From Capsicum annuum (lineage: Eukaryota > Streptophyta > Magnoliopsida > Solanales > Solanaceae), in NCBI RefSeq assembly GCF_002878395.1, contig NW_025857422.1, forward strand, positions 1 through 64,000: a stretch of 64,000 bases of DNA, written 5' to 3'. Positions 47,783 to 58,235 of this stretch are shown piece after piece; position 1 is the first letter of the stretch; every line of letters starts with the position of its first letter. The notes under the pieces were generated by a model, which did no database searches, had not been told where the DNA came from, and saw only the letters and a program-made list of their open reading frames with translations. Both the position numbers and the translations under genes were made by a program.

Positions 47783-49213
47783 GTAATCAAGGCAATTGCG
47801 TCGTGCCACGATGTTAAATCAAGTGCTGCATAAGAGGCAACCCACAGAATAAGTGGAGAAATCTAAGTATCCAACATAGCCACATCGTTCAGTGATATTA
47901 AATCAAGTGTTGCATAGGAGGCAACCCATGTTTTTGTACTTATTTATTTATAGGGTAACATGTTTGTTCAATGTGCAGGACTAAGGAATGCAGAAAATAT
48001 CCAGAGAAGCTGAAAAGTCTTGATCATATAGACTCTGTACGAGTCGTATCTATATAGTATGACTCATAAGTAGGAGTCGTACAGACCTGGGAGATAAATT
48101 AGAATCAAGTAAAAGTTTCTGGAATGGATACAATTCTTAGAACGAGTTTTACCATCAAGGTACGACTCATCACCTTGAGTCGTACCCACTCCAGAACCCA
48201 GGTAAGGTTCCAGATCTATGCAAGTCAAAGAAATAACCCTTACCAATTTAGATTATGGGTCAACCCAGCCAGATCTTAAATTAAAAACAAAAGAATGGGC
48301 ACCCGATGGACACCTGACAACAAAAATGTGTACCCACCTCCATTTCAGCCCTAAATTCAAGTGACCAATTCACAAGTTCTCATGTGAACAACTTAAATCA
48401 ACAACCAATAAGTTCAAATTTCTCATCTTTCTTGAGTTGAGCTCAAATTTAGGGAAAAAAAGGTTTTGAACTCAAGAAAATTATTCTCCAACTACCAAGT
48501 AAGATTTTAACTGAATGTCTTAATTTTTCAAGCTGAAATGATGAATGTTGGTTAATATGAACCTGGTTTGTTTGAATACACATTGATGTGAATTTGTGGA
48601 ACCGTAATCCTTAGGTTTTAGGTTTAAATGGGGAAAATTAGGTAAAATTTGAATGTAGCTGGTATGCTATATGTTTATGTGCTCAAATAGATTATATTTT
48701 GCATAGAGTAGATGGGTATTTTGGTTATTTGATTTGGAGTTAAACTTTAAAGTTGGACTTCTATATTGCAGTGGATATGAGACTCTTTACAACTCGTGCC
48801 CACTGGTACGACGGACGTAATGGGACTCATACCCACTGACAGTATGGAAGTCTAACAACTTTAAGGTTCTAGAATAGATATGACTACACCATACGAGTCG
48901 TACCTAGACCATACGACTCGTACACTCTTAGTTGTACCCACCTAGGAGGATTAAGTGTGTATTAAATATTTCTGATCTACTTACAACTGTTGGTAATGAG
49001 TCGTACCTTACAAGTACGACGGTTAGGAGGAGTCATAAGCTAACCAGTGAATAAATTTCATGCGTTGTATAAGATATAATTTATTCATACCAGTTGTACC
49101 CAGTGGATATGACCAATACCCACAACTCATACCTTGACTAGAATAGGCATACTAAACTTTAATTTCAGAATTTTGTTTTTTTTCTTTACTTTCTAATAAT
49201 AGTATGTTTGTAG
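47783..49213 (+). other. Spacer between pol and ORF3 of element D
   Basis: No coding signal. It contains a duplicated GGCAACCCA motif (47808-47928), many GTACGAGTCGTA and TACGACTCGTAC palindromic words (48030-48200 and 48770-49140), and ends in a pyrimidine-rich run with TTTGTAG (49175-49213), which looks like a 3' splice site. ORF3 would need splicing or internal initiation to be translated. Confidence 0.6.
47808..47928 (+). repeat. Duplicated GGCAACCCA motif after pol of element D
   Basis: Two copies of a motif of about 36 bases, 47808-47844 and 47893-47928. Shared core: TTAAATCAAGTG, then TGCATA, then GAGGCAACCCA. A motif with this ending after pol is familiar from plant Athila-like elements; its role is not known to me. 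Confidence 0.7.
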
Positions 49214-49218
49214 GAATA

Positions 49219-51112
49219 ATACCTTCCAAGAATGCTTCCTCATCTAAGAAAGTAACAAAAAAGAGTACCAAGCCTGTATTGGTCGCTAACTCAAAATCTA
49301 GCAGTTAGGAGTTCGAGGCATCAACTGAAAGTAATGGTGAACTTTATAACGACTCCACAAAGGTCAAGGCTGCATAAAAAGGGAAAGTAGCTGAGAAAGT
49401 GAAGGGGAATAAAATGGTATCCCGGAATGTAGGATACATTCAACAGTGGGTTGTTCAAGCTTCTGAGAGGAAAGAGAAGAAGAGTATTATATCCAAAGTG
49501 GAGGTTGATAACGGCTGGGATATCAAAATCGCCTGGATTCGTGGAGCGCTTCAATCTGTATGGTTTTGAGCGGATGACATGGGCGCTTATAAAGTAAAGT
49601 AAGGTCCTCATTCAAGAATTATATGCATAATATGAAGGCAAGGTTCAGAGGCAATACTCGCAAGGTCAATTATGGAAGGGTGGTAAGCCAATTACGTCAT
49701 TGGTAATTCAAGGAGTCTGGGTAGACATTTCTACATGGACTATTGGGAAATTTTTATATGGACCACAGTATCAGGCTTTGGCAAACAATGAGGAAATAGA
49801 CTACAAAATAGAGAAAATGAGGAATATAACAAAGAGAACATTGTGATCAAAAGAGAAAATAGTTATTTTTAGGTAGATTGTGGAACAGATAGCTTGGAAT
49901 GGTGAAAAAATAGTTTGGTTGTAGGAGGACCTAGGGTGGTCTCCCAAAATACTAAAAAGAGTACCCTCAACTTTGAGGATAAATCATGGTAGACATTGGC
50001 CCAACATCAACTATGTCAAACTACGGGAGATGTTGCACTGAGGCCAGTCCGGACAACTATGATAGCTGGCTTTATAGTTGGCAATGGGTTCGATACAAGG
50101 AAATTCTTATCCTGAGAGATGAGAGATTGTGTTACTGGGCGTAAAAAGGTGTTATTAGCTTACCTCTGTATGATTAGACAGATATGTCTAGCTGTGGGAG
50201 TTCTGAAACTCTCTGGTATAGATGAAATGATTGAGGCCATGGAAACCACTAATTTGAGCCTGATTAGAGATGTGGCAAATCCTTTGATGTGACATGCATG
50301 GCAGGTAGCGGATTGGATGGCAGGTATGTTCCCATAATAAGGGCAAGATGATATTGAGGCTTCTGAGGTAGGAGTATAGATAGAGACTTCACATACAGAT
50401 ACAGCAGGTATTTCAAATATCCCACCACCGGTACAATCTATTCCAACTAGGCCGCGAGGTATGCCCTCTAGTATTATGATGATTTGATAGGCAATATAGA
50501 CCGAGGTGATGACCAAACTAGCCATATTAATGGACAAGGTCGGCATATGAAAAATAGCATAAGGCCATGGCTGGACATTCATTTTGAGACACAGGATAGA
50601 CGAGTCAAAAATAGGCTAGATGTTTTTTATTCAAGGATTACTCGACAGCTGAGTGGTGGGAATACACGCGATATTACTAGAATAAAAACTAAGGTTGCGG
50701 AAATTAAGAGGATGGTGCACAAGATATATGATAGACCAATGATTTCAGAGCCTGTGATTGAAACTATGGTGCCCACTGTTTATGTTTTAAATATTTGGTC
50801 AATTCTGGAGTTGAGAGTTATGGAGACTAAAGATGAGAGACAAGCAAGAAAGAAATGAAAGAGAGATGAGAAAGACGCCAAGAAGAAGACTAGAGTAGAT
50901 AGTCTTCAGAGCAAGCGGTACCAGGAAATAAGTGTTCGTGGGATAGATACTGGAGTTGGTGATTCGAGACCACCTGTTATTAATACTAAGGGTGACAATG
51001 TTATGCCCCCGACTATTGTTGATTCAGTCTTAGTAGCTGATGGGATAATCACTGATGAGAGTGGGACCCGGTCTGAGGGCCTACGTGTTGAAATTGTTGA
51101 GTTGGTTCCTTG
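49219..51112 (+). pseudogene. ORF3 of element D in the env-like position (broken)
   Basis: The frame opens with codons for PSKNASSSKKVTKKSTKPVL after ATA at 49219, probably a mutated ATG, and goes on past two stops to VSRNVGYIQQWVVQASERKE (49410-49480). After a frameshift comes VERFNLYGFERMTWALIK, later GVWVDISTWTIGKFLYGPQY (49705-49765) and GRKKVLLAYLCMIRQICLAV (50140-50200). At 50484-50858 a frame reads TRDITRIKTKVAEIKRMVHK, probably helical. The middle resembles the plant retrotransposon ORF3 region often labelled as a putative plant transposon protein. I see no clear signal peptide or membrane span, so an envelope role is not shown. Confidence 0.6.
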
Positions 51113-52710
51113 AGCGCCCAGGTATGATCTTTTATCCTTATTTTGTTTATTATTCTTAGCACCAGGGTGTACCAATTTTTAGTTAGAGGTGGGGGTTATA
51201 CCGCATAACTGGGAGTAGCTGAAAAGTGTAAGTAGCTAACAAGTCATTTACGACTTGTAGGTTCGGTGCTAATAAGCTGTTGAAATAGGAAGAATCTTGG
51301 CACCTATGGCCGAGGATGCTTTTTAGTTGTTTATTGGATTTTGAGAGATTTTGAATTATTATTTATAATAAATGCTGATTTTTGAACTGATTAGGAATTT
51401 TATTTATGAATTTGAGTTTAGAACTACTGTTGATTTGAAAGGTTATGCTAAGAATATGTTTTAAATAAAAAATTGCGTTGAAAAATTGACTCCTCCAAAA
51501 AATTTATTTTACTGTGTGATACGTATATTTGTATGAGACTGTTATGAATCTAGAAATTGAATTAGATTAGGTATAGAATAGTTAGGAACAAAACAGTTGC
51601 ATTGTTGGATAACTACTACTTAGTAATGTAACCATGTGCAACTATGTATGAGGTCTACTGAGTTTCATGGTGTGTTGGAATCTAGAACTTATCTTGTTAT
51701 TTTTACCTAGGTATAGGATGGTTTGGTAGGAGGTGATCATAAGCCATTTTTGTGTGAGTCCACATGAGCCTAAAATGACTTAACCAAATGAATAAATCCT
51801 TTGATCCTAATCTTTGAGCCTTATAGACTATTTTATTATTACACCTTTTCACCTTTCTATTTAGTATTTCAATAAACCTATTTTGCCCTTGGTCCTCCTT
51901 GGACATTGTGCACTTCATCATGGACAAATTGCCTAAGTTAAGGGTGACCATTATAAGGTTGTGTGATATAAAATAGGTATGAAGAAGGGTAAAATAAGAG
52001 AAAATAAAGTAAGGTTCGGTATGGAAGGAAAAGAAAAAAAAATTTTGTGAAAAGTAGAAAAAGATCACACCCAACCTGAATATGCTTCAAAATAAAAAGG
52101 GAGAAATAAGGGCAGAAATAAAGTGAAAAATGGGTTAAGTATGGACCTCAAAAGTTAGGGTAGTACCAAGGAAGCTTAGTCACTTTAAATATCCATACGT
52201 ATCATACCATCCCCAACCCTATGTTACAAGCCGAATAAAGCCCTATAGTTATCCTACTGTGACTATATAAAAGATTAGAAAAAAGAGCATAAGGGCAAGC
52301 CTATGTCATTCTATATACATTGGTGATACTTATTTGTGATCGAGAGAGTCATTTGTTACATCCCTGAATAGATTATTTTACCCATGCATAGAGTGAATGG
52401 GATTTCTTTAATTGTGAGCGTACATGAGTTATGTTGCTAGGTTGCTAGATTATTTGGTGAATGTAATTTTTATCTACGCCCAGTTGTCTATTGCTAATAT
52501 AATGCCATCATCAAATTCCCTCGTGTTTCACAGTATGTTGAATTTTTACACACAGATTGTTTTTTTTTTAAGAAAGTGAGGTTCAGAGAGGGAAACAAAT
52601 TACTAGAAAAGTTGAATTTAAAATAACTTCCATGGGTAGCTTATGATCCTCTTGTATAAGCATCGTGTTAAATTATAGGTTTTAATTGTTGTTTTCCTAG
52701 AGACACGAAA
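51113..52710 (+). other. Non-coding 3' tail of element D
   Basis: About 1.6 kb without coding signal. It begins near a 5'-splice-like CAGGTATGA (51119-51127). It contains a polypurine-like motif at 51921-51946 shared with element C, and a T-run at 52559-52570. The ORF at 51703-52074 on the minus strand has no support. Confidence 0.6.
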
Positions 52711-52729
52711 AAGTTTAAGTTGAGGGTCT
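52711..52729 (+). other. Polypurine tract of element D
   Basis: AAGTTTAAGTTGAGGGTCT directly before the LTR start TGATGTG. It resembles the tract of element C at 23984-24000. Confidence 0.75.
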
Positions 52730-54323
52730 TGATGTGTCGTGGAAACACGGCACTTTCAATGCTTAAAATCGTGAATTTATGCGGATACTTAGGCTATTTT
52801 AGTGGGTATTATGTACTTTTGTGTTTGTTTTAGGTAAAATAGGTTTTTAATAGTGTTAGAATGAAAATAGAAAAAATTACCTAAAAAGACCAAGTCTGAT
52901 CAAGATATGAGTCACCTTACGAGTCGTAAACACAGTGTACGGTTCATATGATGACTCGTAAGCAACATAAAACCTAAGACCCAGATAAAATACTAAGTGA
53001 AGAAAAGATATGACTCAGCTATACGAGTCGTATACTGAGTATACGGGTCGTGAGCAGCATTCATGAGCATAACAGTGTCCAAAGCTACAACAAGAGTTGA
53101 AGTCCCAGAAGGATATGAGTCAAAAGTCTAAGTACAACTTGTATAGTCAAATCGTACATAAACCAGTGTCCAAAGCTTGAAAGGAAGAAAGTCCCAGGTA
53201 AATACGAGATGGAGACACGAGTTTGTATACTCATGATACCAATCATAAGTAGGAGTCATAAATAGATTAGGAAAGTTGAAACTTTGGGAGATCAGACACT
53301 AGAATAGATTGAGAAGACACGGTACGACTCGTATGATACCAGTATGAGTTGAAGATCGAGTCGTACCAAGTGCCGACATAACTTTACGTTTTCCATTTTT
53401 CTTAGGATTTCTATGTTATTTTGAGATACTATAAATACCATAGGGTTTAACTTTTATTGGGTTACGCATTCTTATCATAGGATACACATTAATACAATAC
53501 TTTTACAATTGTTCTTGAGATTTTGGGTTTTTACTCTATTAAAGGCTTTGGAGTTTATTCACCTTATTCTTGTGGAATTGATTTTATGTGTTCTTCATTA
53601 ATAATCATGGTTTCTTTCACAAACATGAGCGGCTAATTTCCTTAACTAGGGTTATGGAAACCCTAGCAGATTATCTACGTAGAGAAAGTATGATAGTTGT
53701 TCTGGGGTTTATGCATGTATCTTAATCTTTTTCACAATAATTAATCTCAAGTAGCTGCAGTAGATCGAGATAGCCGGTATTTGTATCCATCCCTAATATG
53801 GAGTTGTGGTTGGGAAAAGAAGTTAAGACAGTAATTTGGGATATGTCTACCTCCACCTTTTAGTCCCCGTGTCCCATCTAATAACTTGATCGTAATAAGT
53901 GAAAGTGAACTGAGGTCATAGCAAGGAGCAATAAGGCAATGCCCTGGGACCTAATAAGAAAAGGATGAGATTTATCTTCGTGCCTAATAAGCGGCTGATA
54001 ATACCTATTTTGTAGAATTTGCATGTAGAACAACAGAGTAGTTGGGTTGATCACGAGAAATTTAAGGAGTTGACAAGTCAGGAGGAACACAAGCCTAGTG
54101 TTCGTCTTCTATTGTCTAAAACTCAAAAGCACTCAAGTTTTGATTACTACTCATGATTGATACTAAAATCCCTGTATTTACTTTCCTGTACTGCTCGCAA
54201 ATTTCATCAAGTCAAGCAATTGTTCGCATTTTCCTTGTGATATCCAACCCAACCTAGTTGGGTTACTATATTTGGTATTGACCATTTTATTCTTTAATTG
54301 AAGGTGTATTTTGGGCGACATTA
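52730..54323 (+). repeat. 3' LTR of element D
   Basis: Pairs with 30440-32035 at nearly equal length (1594 against 1596). It keeps more CpG than the 5' copy, for example GAGTCGTA words at 52910-53370. TATA box TATAAATA at 53430-53437. The LTR end reads GGGCGACATTA, so its terminal CA is mutated to TA. Confidence 0.93.
53430..53437 (+). promoter_or_regulatory. TATA box of the D 3' LTR
   Basis: TATAAATA followed by CCATAGGG. The equivalent in the 5' LTR (31141-31148) is TACAAATA, so the copy that would drive the element is mutated. Confidence 0.55.
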
Positions 54324-54328
54324 ATAAG
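54324..54328. repeat. Right target-site duplication of element D
   Basis: ATAAG, identical to 30435-30439. Confidence 0.88.
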
Positions 54329-54448
54329 ATACTAAAATTTACTAGAATGGGATCCTAACCGCATAAATAAGGCATGGTATATATATCAAATGATATGTAA
54401 ACTACAAGTATGGAGCCAAAACTAGCATAATATTACACAATTATCATA

Positions 54449-54662
54449 AATAAGCTCAATCTAAAGATAGAGTAAGCCTAACCTACCTGGACGTCAAAAC
54501 TAAAAATGTCTCTCCAAGAAGCCTCTGAATAGTGCCCTACTAGAACCCGAGCTTGAATAAGCTCAGTCTAAAGATAGAGTAAGCCTAACCTACCTGGACG
54601 TCAAAACTAAAAATGTCTCTCCAAGAATTCTATGAATAGTGCCCTACCAGAAGCCGTGCTTG
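54449..54662. repeat. 107-base tandem duplication in the LTR of E
   Basis: Two adjacent units, 54449-54555 and 54556-54662, each starting AATAAGCTCA and sharing AACCTACCTGGACGTC. They differ at only about ten positions, so the duplication is younger than most changes in this region. Confidence 0.92.
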
Positions 54663-54795
54663 AATAACTTGATATATTGGTTTATTTTTTGAAGCAAAAG
54701 CACAAGAACTCCAAGATATGATCTTGCACAACTCACATTTGTCAAATTCATATATTTGTTCGCCATTCATAATAATGAAAAATATTTACTAATTC

Positions 54796-54845
54796 TTGCA
54801 CACACACATACATATATATATATATATGTATGTATACACACACAC
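54796..54845. repeat. Compound CA/TA microsatellite
   Basis: A (CA)n run, then (TA)n, then GTATGTATA and (CA)n again. The middle is self-complementary. Confidence 0.9.
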
Positions 54846-55034
54846 AATATTACCAATGTGTAGCCAAATAAGACAAATGTCACATACTAACTTATATTGA
54901 CTTAGTGGTGGCCACTATATAATCATGATAAGTGGCATATTAATATGAAGTATTTTAATCACTTTCTCCACCACATCAATCTGGAAGTGATGTGGTAACA
55001 CAAGCCTTTTCTCTCCGTATACTCGGGTATTACA

Positions 55035-56338
55035 TAGGTTCTTGGTAAATTAAGAATAATATTTCGAATACCATAATTAATAGAAAATTTTTTCTAATAA
55101 AACCTCTATTTATATTAGTAATATTTCAACTTATCTAGGTTTACTATCTCCTCCTAAAATATTAATAGACTATAAAAGCTATTCTAAAGTAATATAATTA
55201 TATCATAACTTAAAGAATTTTATCAATATCAAAAATATTTTAGAAGGGTAATATATTATATTTTTACCAAATGCCAATTTAGATTAAATATTTCACAATA
55301 TATTTGGTATCACTAAAATTCTCAAATCAACCATCCGAAAATTGAACTGTTAGTCCTAGCAAGTCATAAATAACTTGGGGTAGTTATAGGAAAGCTCTAG
55401 ACATCAAAAATGCATGAAAATAAGGAAAATGATTGTGAGGGCCATTATAGTAATTAATGAAAACTAATAAATATATAATTTAGGCACTTATCCAAGAAAC
55501 AATGGTGAGAAAATCCTAAGAAATCACTTCTCCCCAAAGCTTAAAGGTCCAAAATGATGAAAATCGCAAAAATAAGGCTTATATATTGTTCTGTGAACAG
55601 TGCCTTGCGAACGCGGTCAATCCTTCCGTTCATGAGGATCAACTTTGATCGACTGAAAGTTTGGCCTACGCGTTCACGACAGCATCATCGCGTTCGCTAA
55701 GAAGTTAAATTATCTAACCCAAACCAGCTTACCTTTCGCAAAAGCGACCACCCACCTTGCATTTGTAGTAAAGGATCAATTTCTTCTCTGTGTTTGCAGC
55801 CAAGGGCCTCCGTTCGCGATGCACCAAATATCAGTTGTGACCAGCTAATTTTCAAGATAAAATGCTCCGAACGAACCCTCAAAATTTGATTGGGATCCTA
55901 CAGAAATAAGTCATATATACTACCAGGCTATTTTTGATGTTTTGGATTCAATGGCGACGCCAGATTTTTGACAGAAAAAATTATTTTCAATAGATTGACC
56001 CCTGGGACTCCTTTTCAATATTTTTTAAATGAAGGATCGAAATGCAGGATAGAGGTTCTGAAGCCAAACCAACCATTCTACTAATCCAAATTTGATATTT
56101 TGAATCTAATAAAATTGTCCAAATCAGAATTCGATATTTAGAACAAAAAATGTTGACCGAAGTCAACTATATGGCTTTTTAAGCCTCTAACAATCACAAA
56201 CTCATCAAAAATCATTTCAGATCGCGTCAAAAGCTGTGTCAGCCATCACGACACTCCAAAATCAATATTTAGCAACTAAGGAAAGAATAAAATAATCAAA
56301 ATACATAAAAAGTAAATTTCACAAATCAGGTCATTACA
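55035..56338 (-). repeat. LTR J, decayed gypsy LTR fragment
   Basis: On the minus strand it starts TGTAATGACCTG at 56338, a typical gypsy LTR start. It has a TATA box TATATAAG (plus positions 55578-55585) followed by a leader-like stretch. The region before the TATA box (about 55595-55830) has GCGAACGCG, GCGTTCGC and CGTTCGCG words. It reaches the end of element E at 55034, so E may have inserted in it; its other part would then be outside the window. No second copy is present, so the extent is uncertain and the AT-rich part 55035-55340 may be unrelated. The ORF at 55697-55882 is not credible. Confidence 0.5.
55578..55585 (-). promoter_or_regulatory. TATA box of LTR J
   Basis: TATATAAG on the minus strand, in a typical LTR promoter context. 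Confidence 0.4.
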
Positions 56339-58235
56339 CTAATGATCAAGGAGTTATATTCATCCACTAGTGGTGGAGGCCACTATAGATATAATACTAT
56401 GTAGGACTCGTGTGTTGAAGAAACCTAAGTTGAGGACTGATGGGAAGAAAATATTAATATAGGAAAGATTGAAGTGACAAAATTGTTGGCTTGGCATCAC
56501 ATGTGTCAGTATAACTACCACAAAGCAAGTGCCCTGCTTCTTCATTCATTGCCCTTAACAACAGACAGCTCTAGCTCTTAAATATATGGGTCTTGTTTTT
56601 CCCATTTTAGTGTAATTTCTTCTTTAATTTGGGGCGTCCTTGATTGGATGATCTTGTTAGATTGTCCATTCCCTGTAGCAATCACATCACATATAATGCA
56701 TCTAAAAACACATTTATACATGTATATATCCAACCTTATTAAAAGTCAAGCAATGAACAATTTTAATTAGGCGTAGTCAATGGTGGATTCACAATGCGTT
56801 CGCAATCACAGATTCAATATGAACCAGTTTTTCAGAATCAAAACCTACAAAAAAAGCTTAAAATCAAGTATATATTAAATTGAATATATATATTTAATAA
56901 TTGTGATCTTGAAAATATCATATATAAAGTTCTGAGTTAAAACGTTTTCAAAAAGTGAAAGAGATATTATTTTTGAAATAAACAAAAAATAAAGTAAAAT
57001 AAATAAATTTGACTTGAGGAAGTACTAATATTTGTGGAGGCCAACATAGGGTTTATTTTATACGTTTAACCAAATTCATTCAACTTGAATTATCTATACA
57101 TATATTTAAATAAAAATATAAAATATATTATGCTCATTCTGAACTTAGTGATTCTACCTTTTATATTCACATTGGACTATTCACCACTAGTTGCAAGCTA
57201 CCATCTTATCAAGAACAAATGTAGTTTATATATATGGTTTGATTGAATTTATTATTTTTGAAATATAATGGACAGTGTGTATATAATGCCTGTGTGAAAT
57301 CTAATAGGCTAAATTGAATTTATTACTTTAAAATATAATGGACAATGTGTATATCATGCGTGTGCTAAACTAACTATGCTCAATTTTAACTTTAAGTAAA
57401 TATTAAATTGAAATTCATAATTTTCTAAAAAAAATTATTTTTCTTGTGATGAAAGGGAGAGGTTGAGAGTGTTGATAGAGATATAAAAACGAGTAAGTCT
57501 CAACTTCTCATGCATTAATTCTTGGAGTTCAAATTTTGTGGATCGTCAATAAATCATTTTTTAAACACCATCAAGTTATATTAATCTGTTATAAGAGATT
57601 ACCAACTAATTTTTAATTAATTTTCTATTTCAGAAATTATATTTCTTTTCTCCCACCCTCTACTCTTCAAAGTTTTCCGTCTTCCTCAAATCTCTTAACT
57701 ACTTGTCCCATAATCCATTCACTATTCCATTATCTTTGTTATTAATCTCTAAAAATCTTAAATGGTAAATAGGCAAATGATAATTTAATTAATCAATAAA
57801 GTTAAAGTCAATTAGCTCTACATCTTTTAAATTTATATTAACTTTTTTGTTCTTTAATTTTTGTGTGTTTTTTCTCCGTATTAACTCTTCAATGATTTTC
57901 ATTCAAATCATATTTTCAAGTTGTTTGTGATTTTTCTCATTGTTGATAATTGCATTTAATTTGTATTAGCGGTTATATTGTTATCAATTTTCTTGCCATA
58001 ATTTCATAAGAAAAAACAACGAAAAATATAAAATTATTTGTGGCACTAAAAATTATATACTTCTGAAAAGTATGATGTTGAGAAAACTGAATAAAGAAAT
58101 TTTGATTTAGAAAAGAAGATAAAGTTGGCTAAAAAGATAACTATGAAGTAATTTTGATTAGAGCTCAATGAGTACTTAACTTTTCTTGATTATATTTTTC
58201 CATAATTATAAACATATTTAAAAGGAGATATTTTT
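56339..58235. other. AT-rich intergenic DNA, no gene seen
   Basis: Between LTR J and the copia element. I see no supported coding region; the ORF at 56360-56545 has no recognisable domain. It holds a 71-base tandem duplication (57242-57382) and many A/T runs. It may contain old element fragments I cannot recognise. This is the best candidate for original host sequence. Confidence 0.6.
57242..57382. repeat. 71-base imperfect tandem duplication
   Basis: Units at 57242-57312 and 57313-57382 share ATTGAATTTATTA, AAATATAATGGACA and GTGTGTAT-like blocks in the same order. Confidence 0.85.

Larger units (their letters stand above)
30440..54323 (+). mobile_element. Athila-like gypsy element D with third ORF, plus strand, hosts G
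   Basis: Complete structure: 5' LTR 30440-32035, tRNA-Asp primer site 32041-32058, gag (split by element G), protease, RT, RNase H and integrase to 47782, a third ORF at 49219-51112, polypurine tract 52711-52729, and 3' LTR 52730-54323. Perfect ATAAG duplications flank it. Without G it is about 13.9 kb. Athila elements are known for this primer, long non-coding tails and an extra ORF in the env position. All ORFs are broken. Confidence 0.92.
25413..55034 (-). mobile_element. Ty3/gypsy element E, minus strand, truncated by C and hosting D
   Basis: Minus-strand order: 5' LTR (29079-55034, interrupted by D), primer site 29064-29075, gag, protease, a fused RNase H remnant and integrase down to 25413, where element C interrupts it. 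The integrase end, polypurine tract and 3' LTR should lie left of the window on the far side of C. The RT domain is deleted. No target duplication can be checked because one end is missing. The gag and protease are of the common plant gypsy type; a chromodomain cannot be assessed. Confidence 0.82.
29079..55034 (-). repeat. 5' LTR of element E (interrupted by D)
   Basis: The parts are 29079-30439 and 54324-55034. On the minus strand the LTR starts TGTAATACCCGAGTATACGG at 55034 and ends AATTAGAATATGACA at 29079, next to the primer site. The join is exact at the ATAAG duplication of D. Net length is about 2.07 kb. It contains a 107-base tandem duplication (54449-54662) and a microsatellite (54796-54845). 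No second LTR copy is available for comparison in the window. Confidence 0.78.

Noticed and set aside
50160..50582. Minus-strand ORF of 140 codons in the ORF3 region of D
   Set aside because: Antisense to ORF3 pieces, no domain seen.
49219..51112. Reading ORF3 as evidence of an infectious retrovirus
   Set aside because: No signal peptide, membrane span or fusion motif is visible, and the ORF is broken; only position suggests an env-like role.
51703..52074. Minus-strand ORF of 123 codons in the tail of D
   Set aside because: No homology recognised, in a known non-coding tail of the element.
56360..56545. Possible small gene in the intergenic DNA
   Set aside because: 61 codons, no domain, no promoter or splice evidence.
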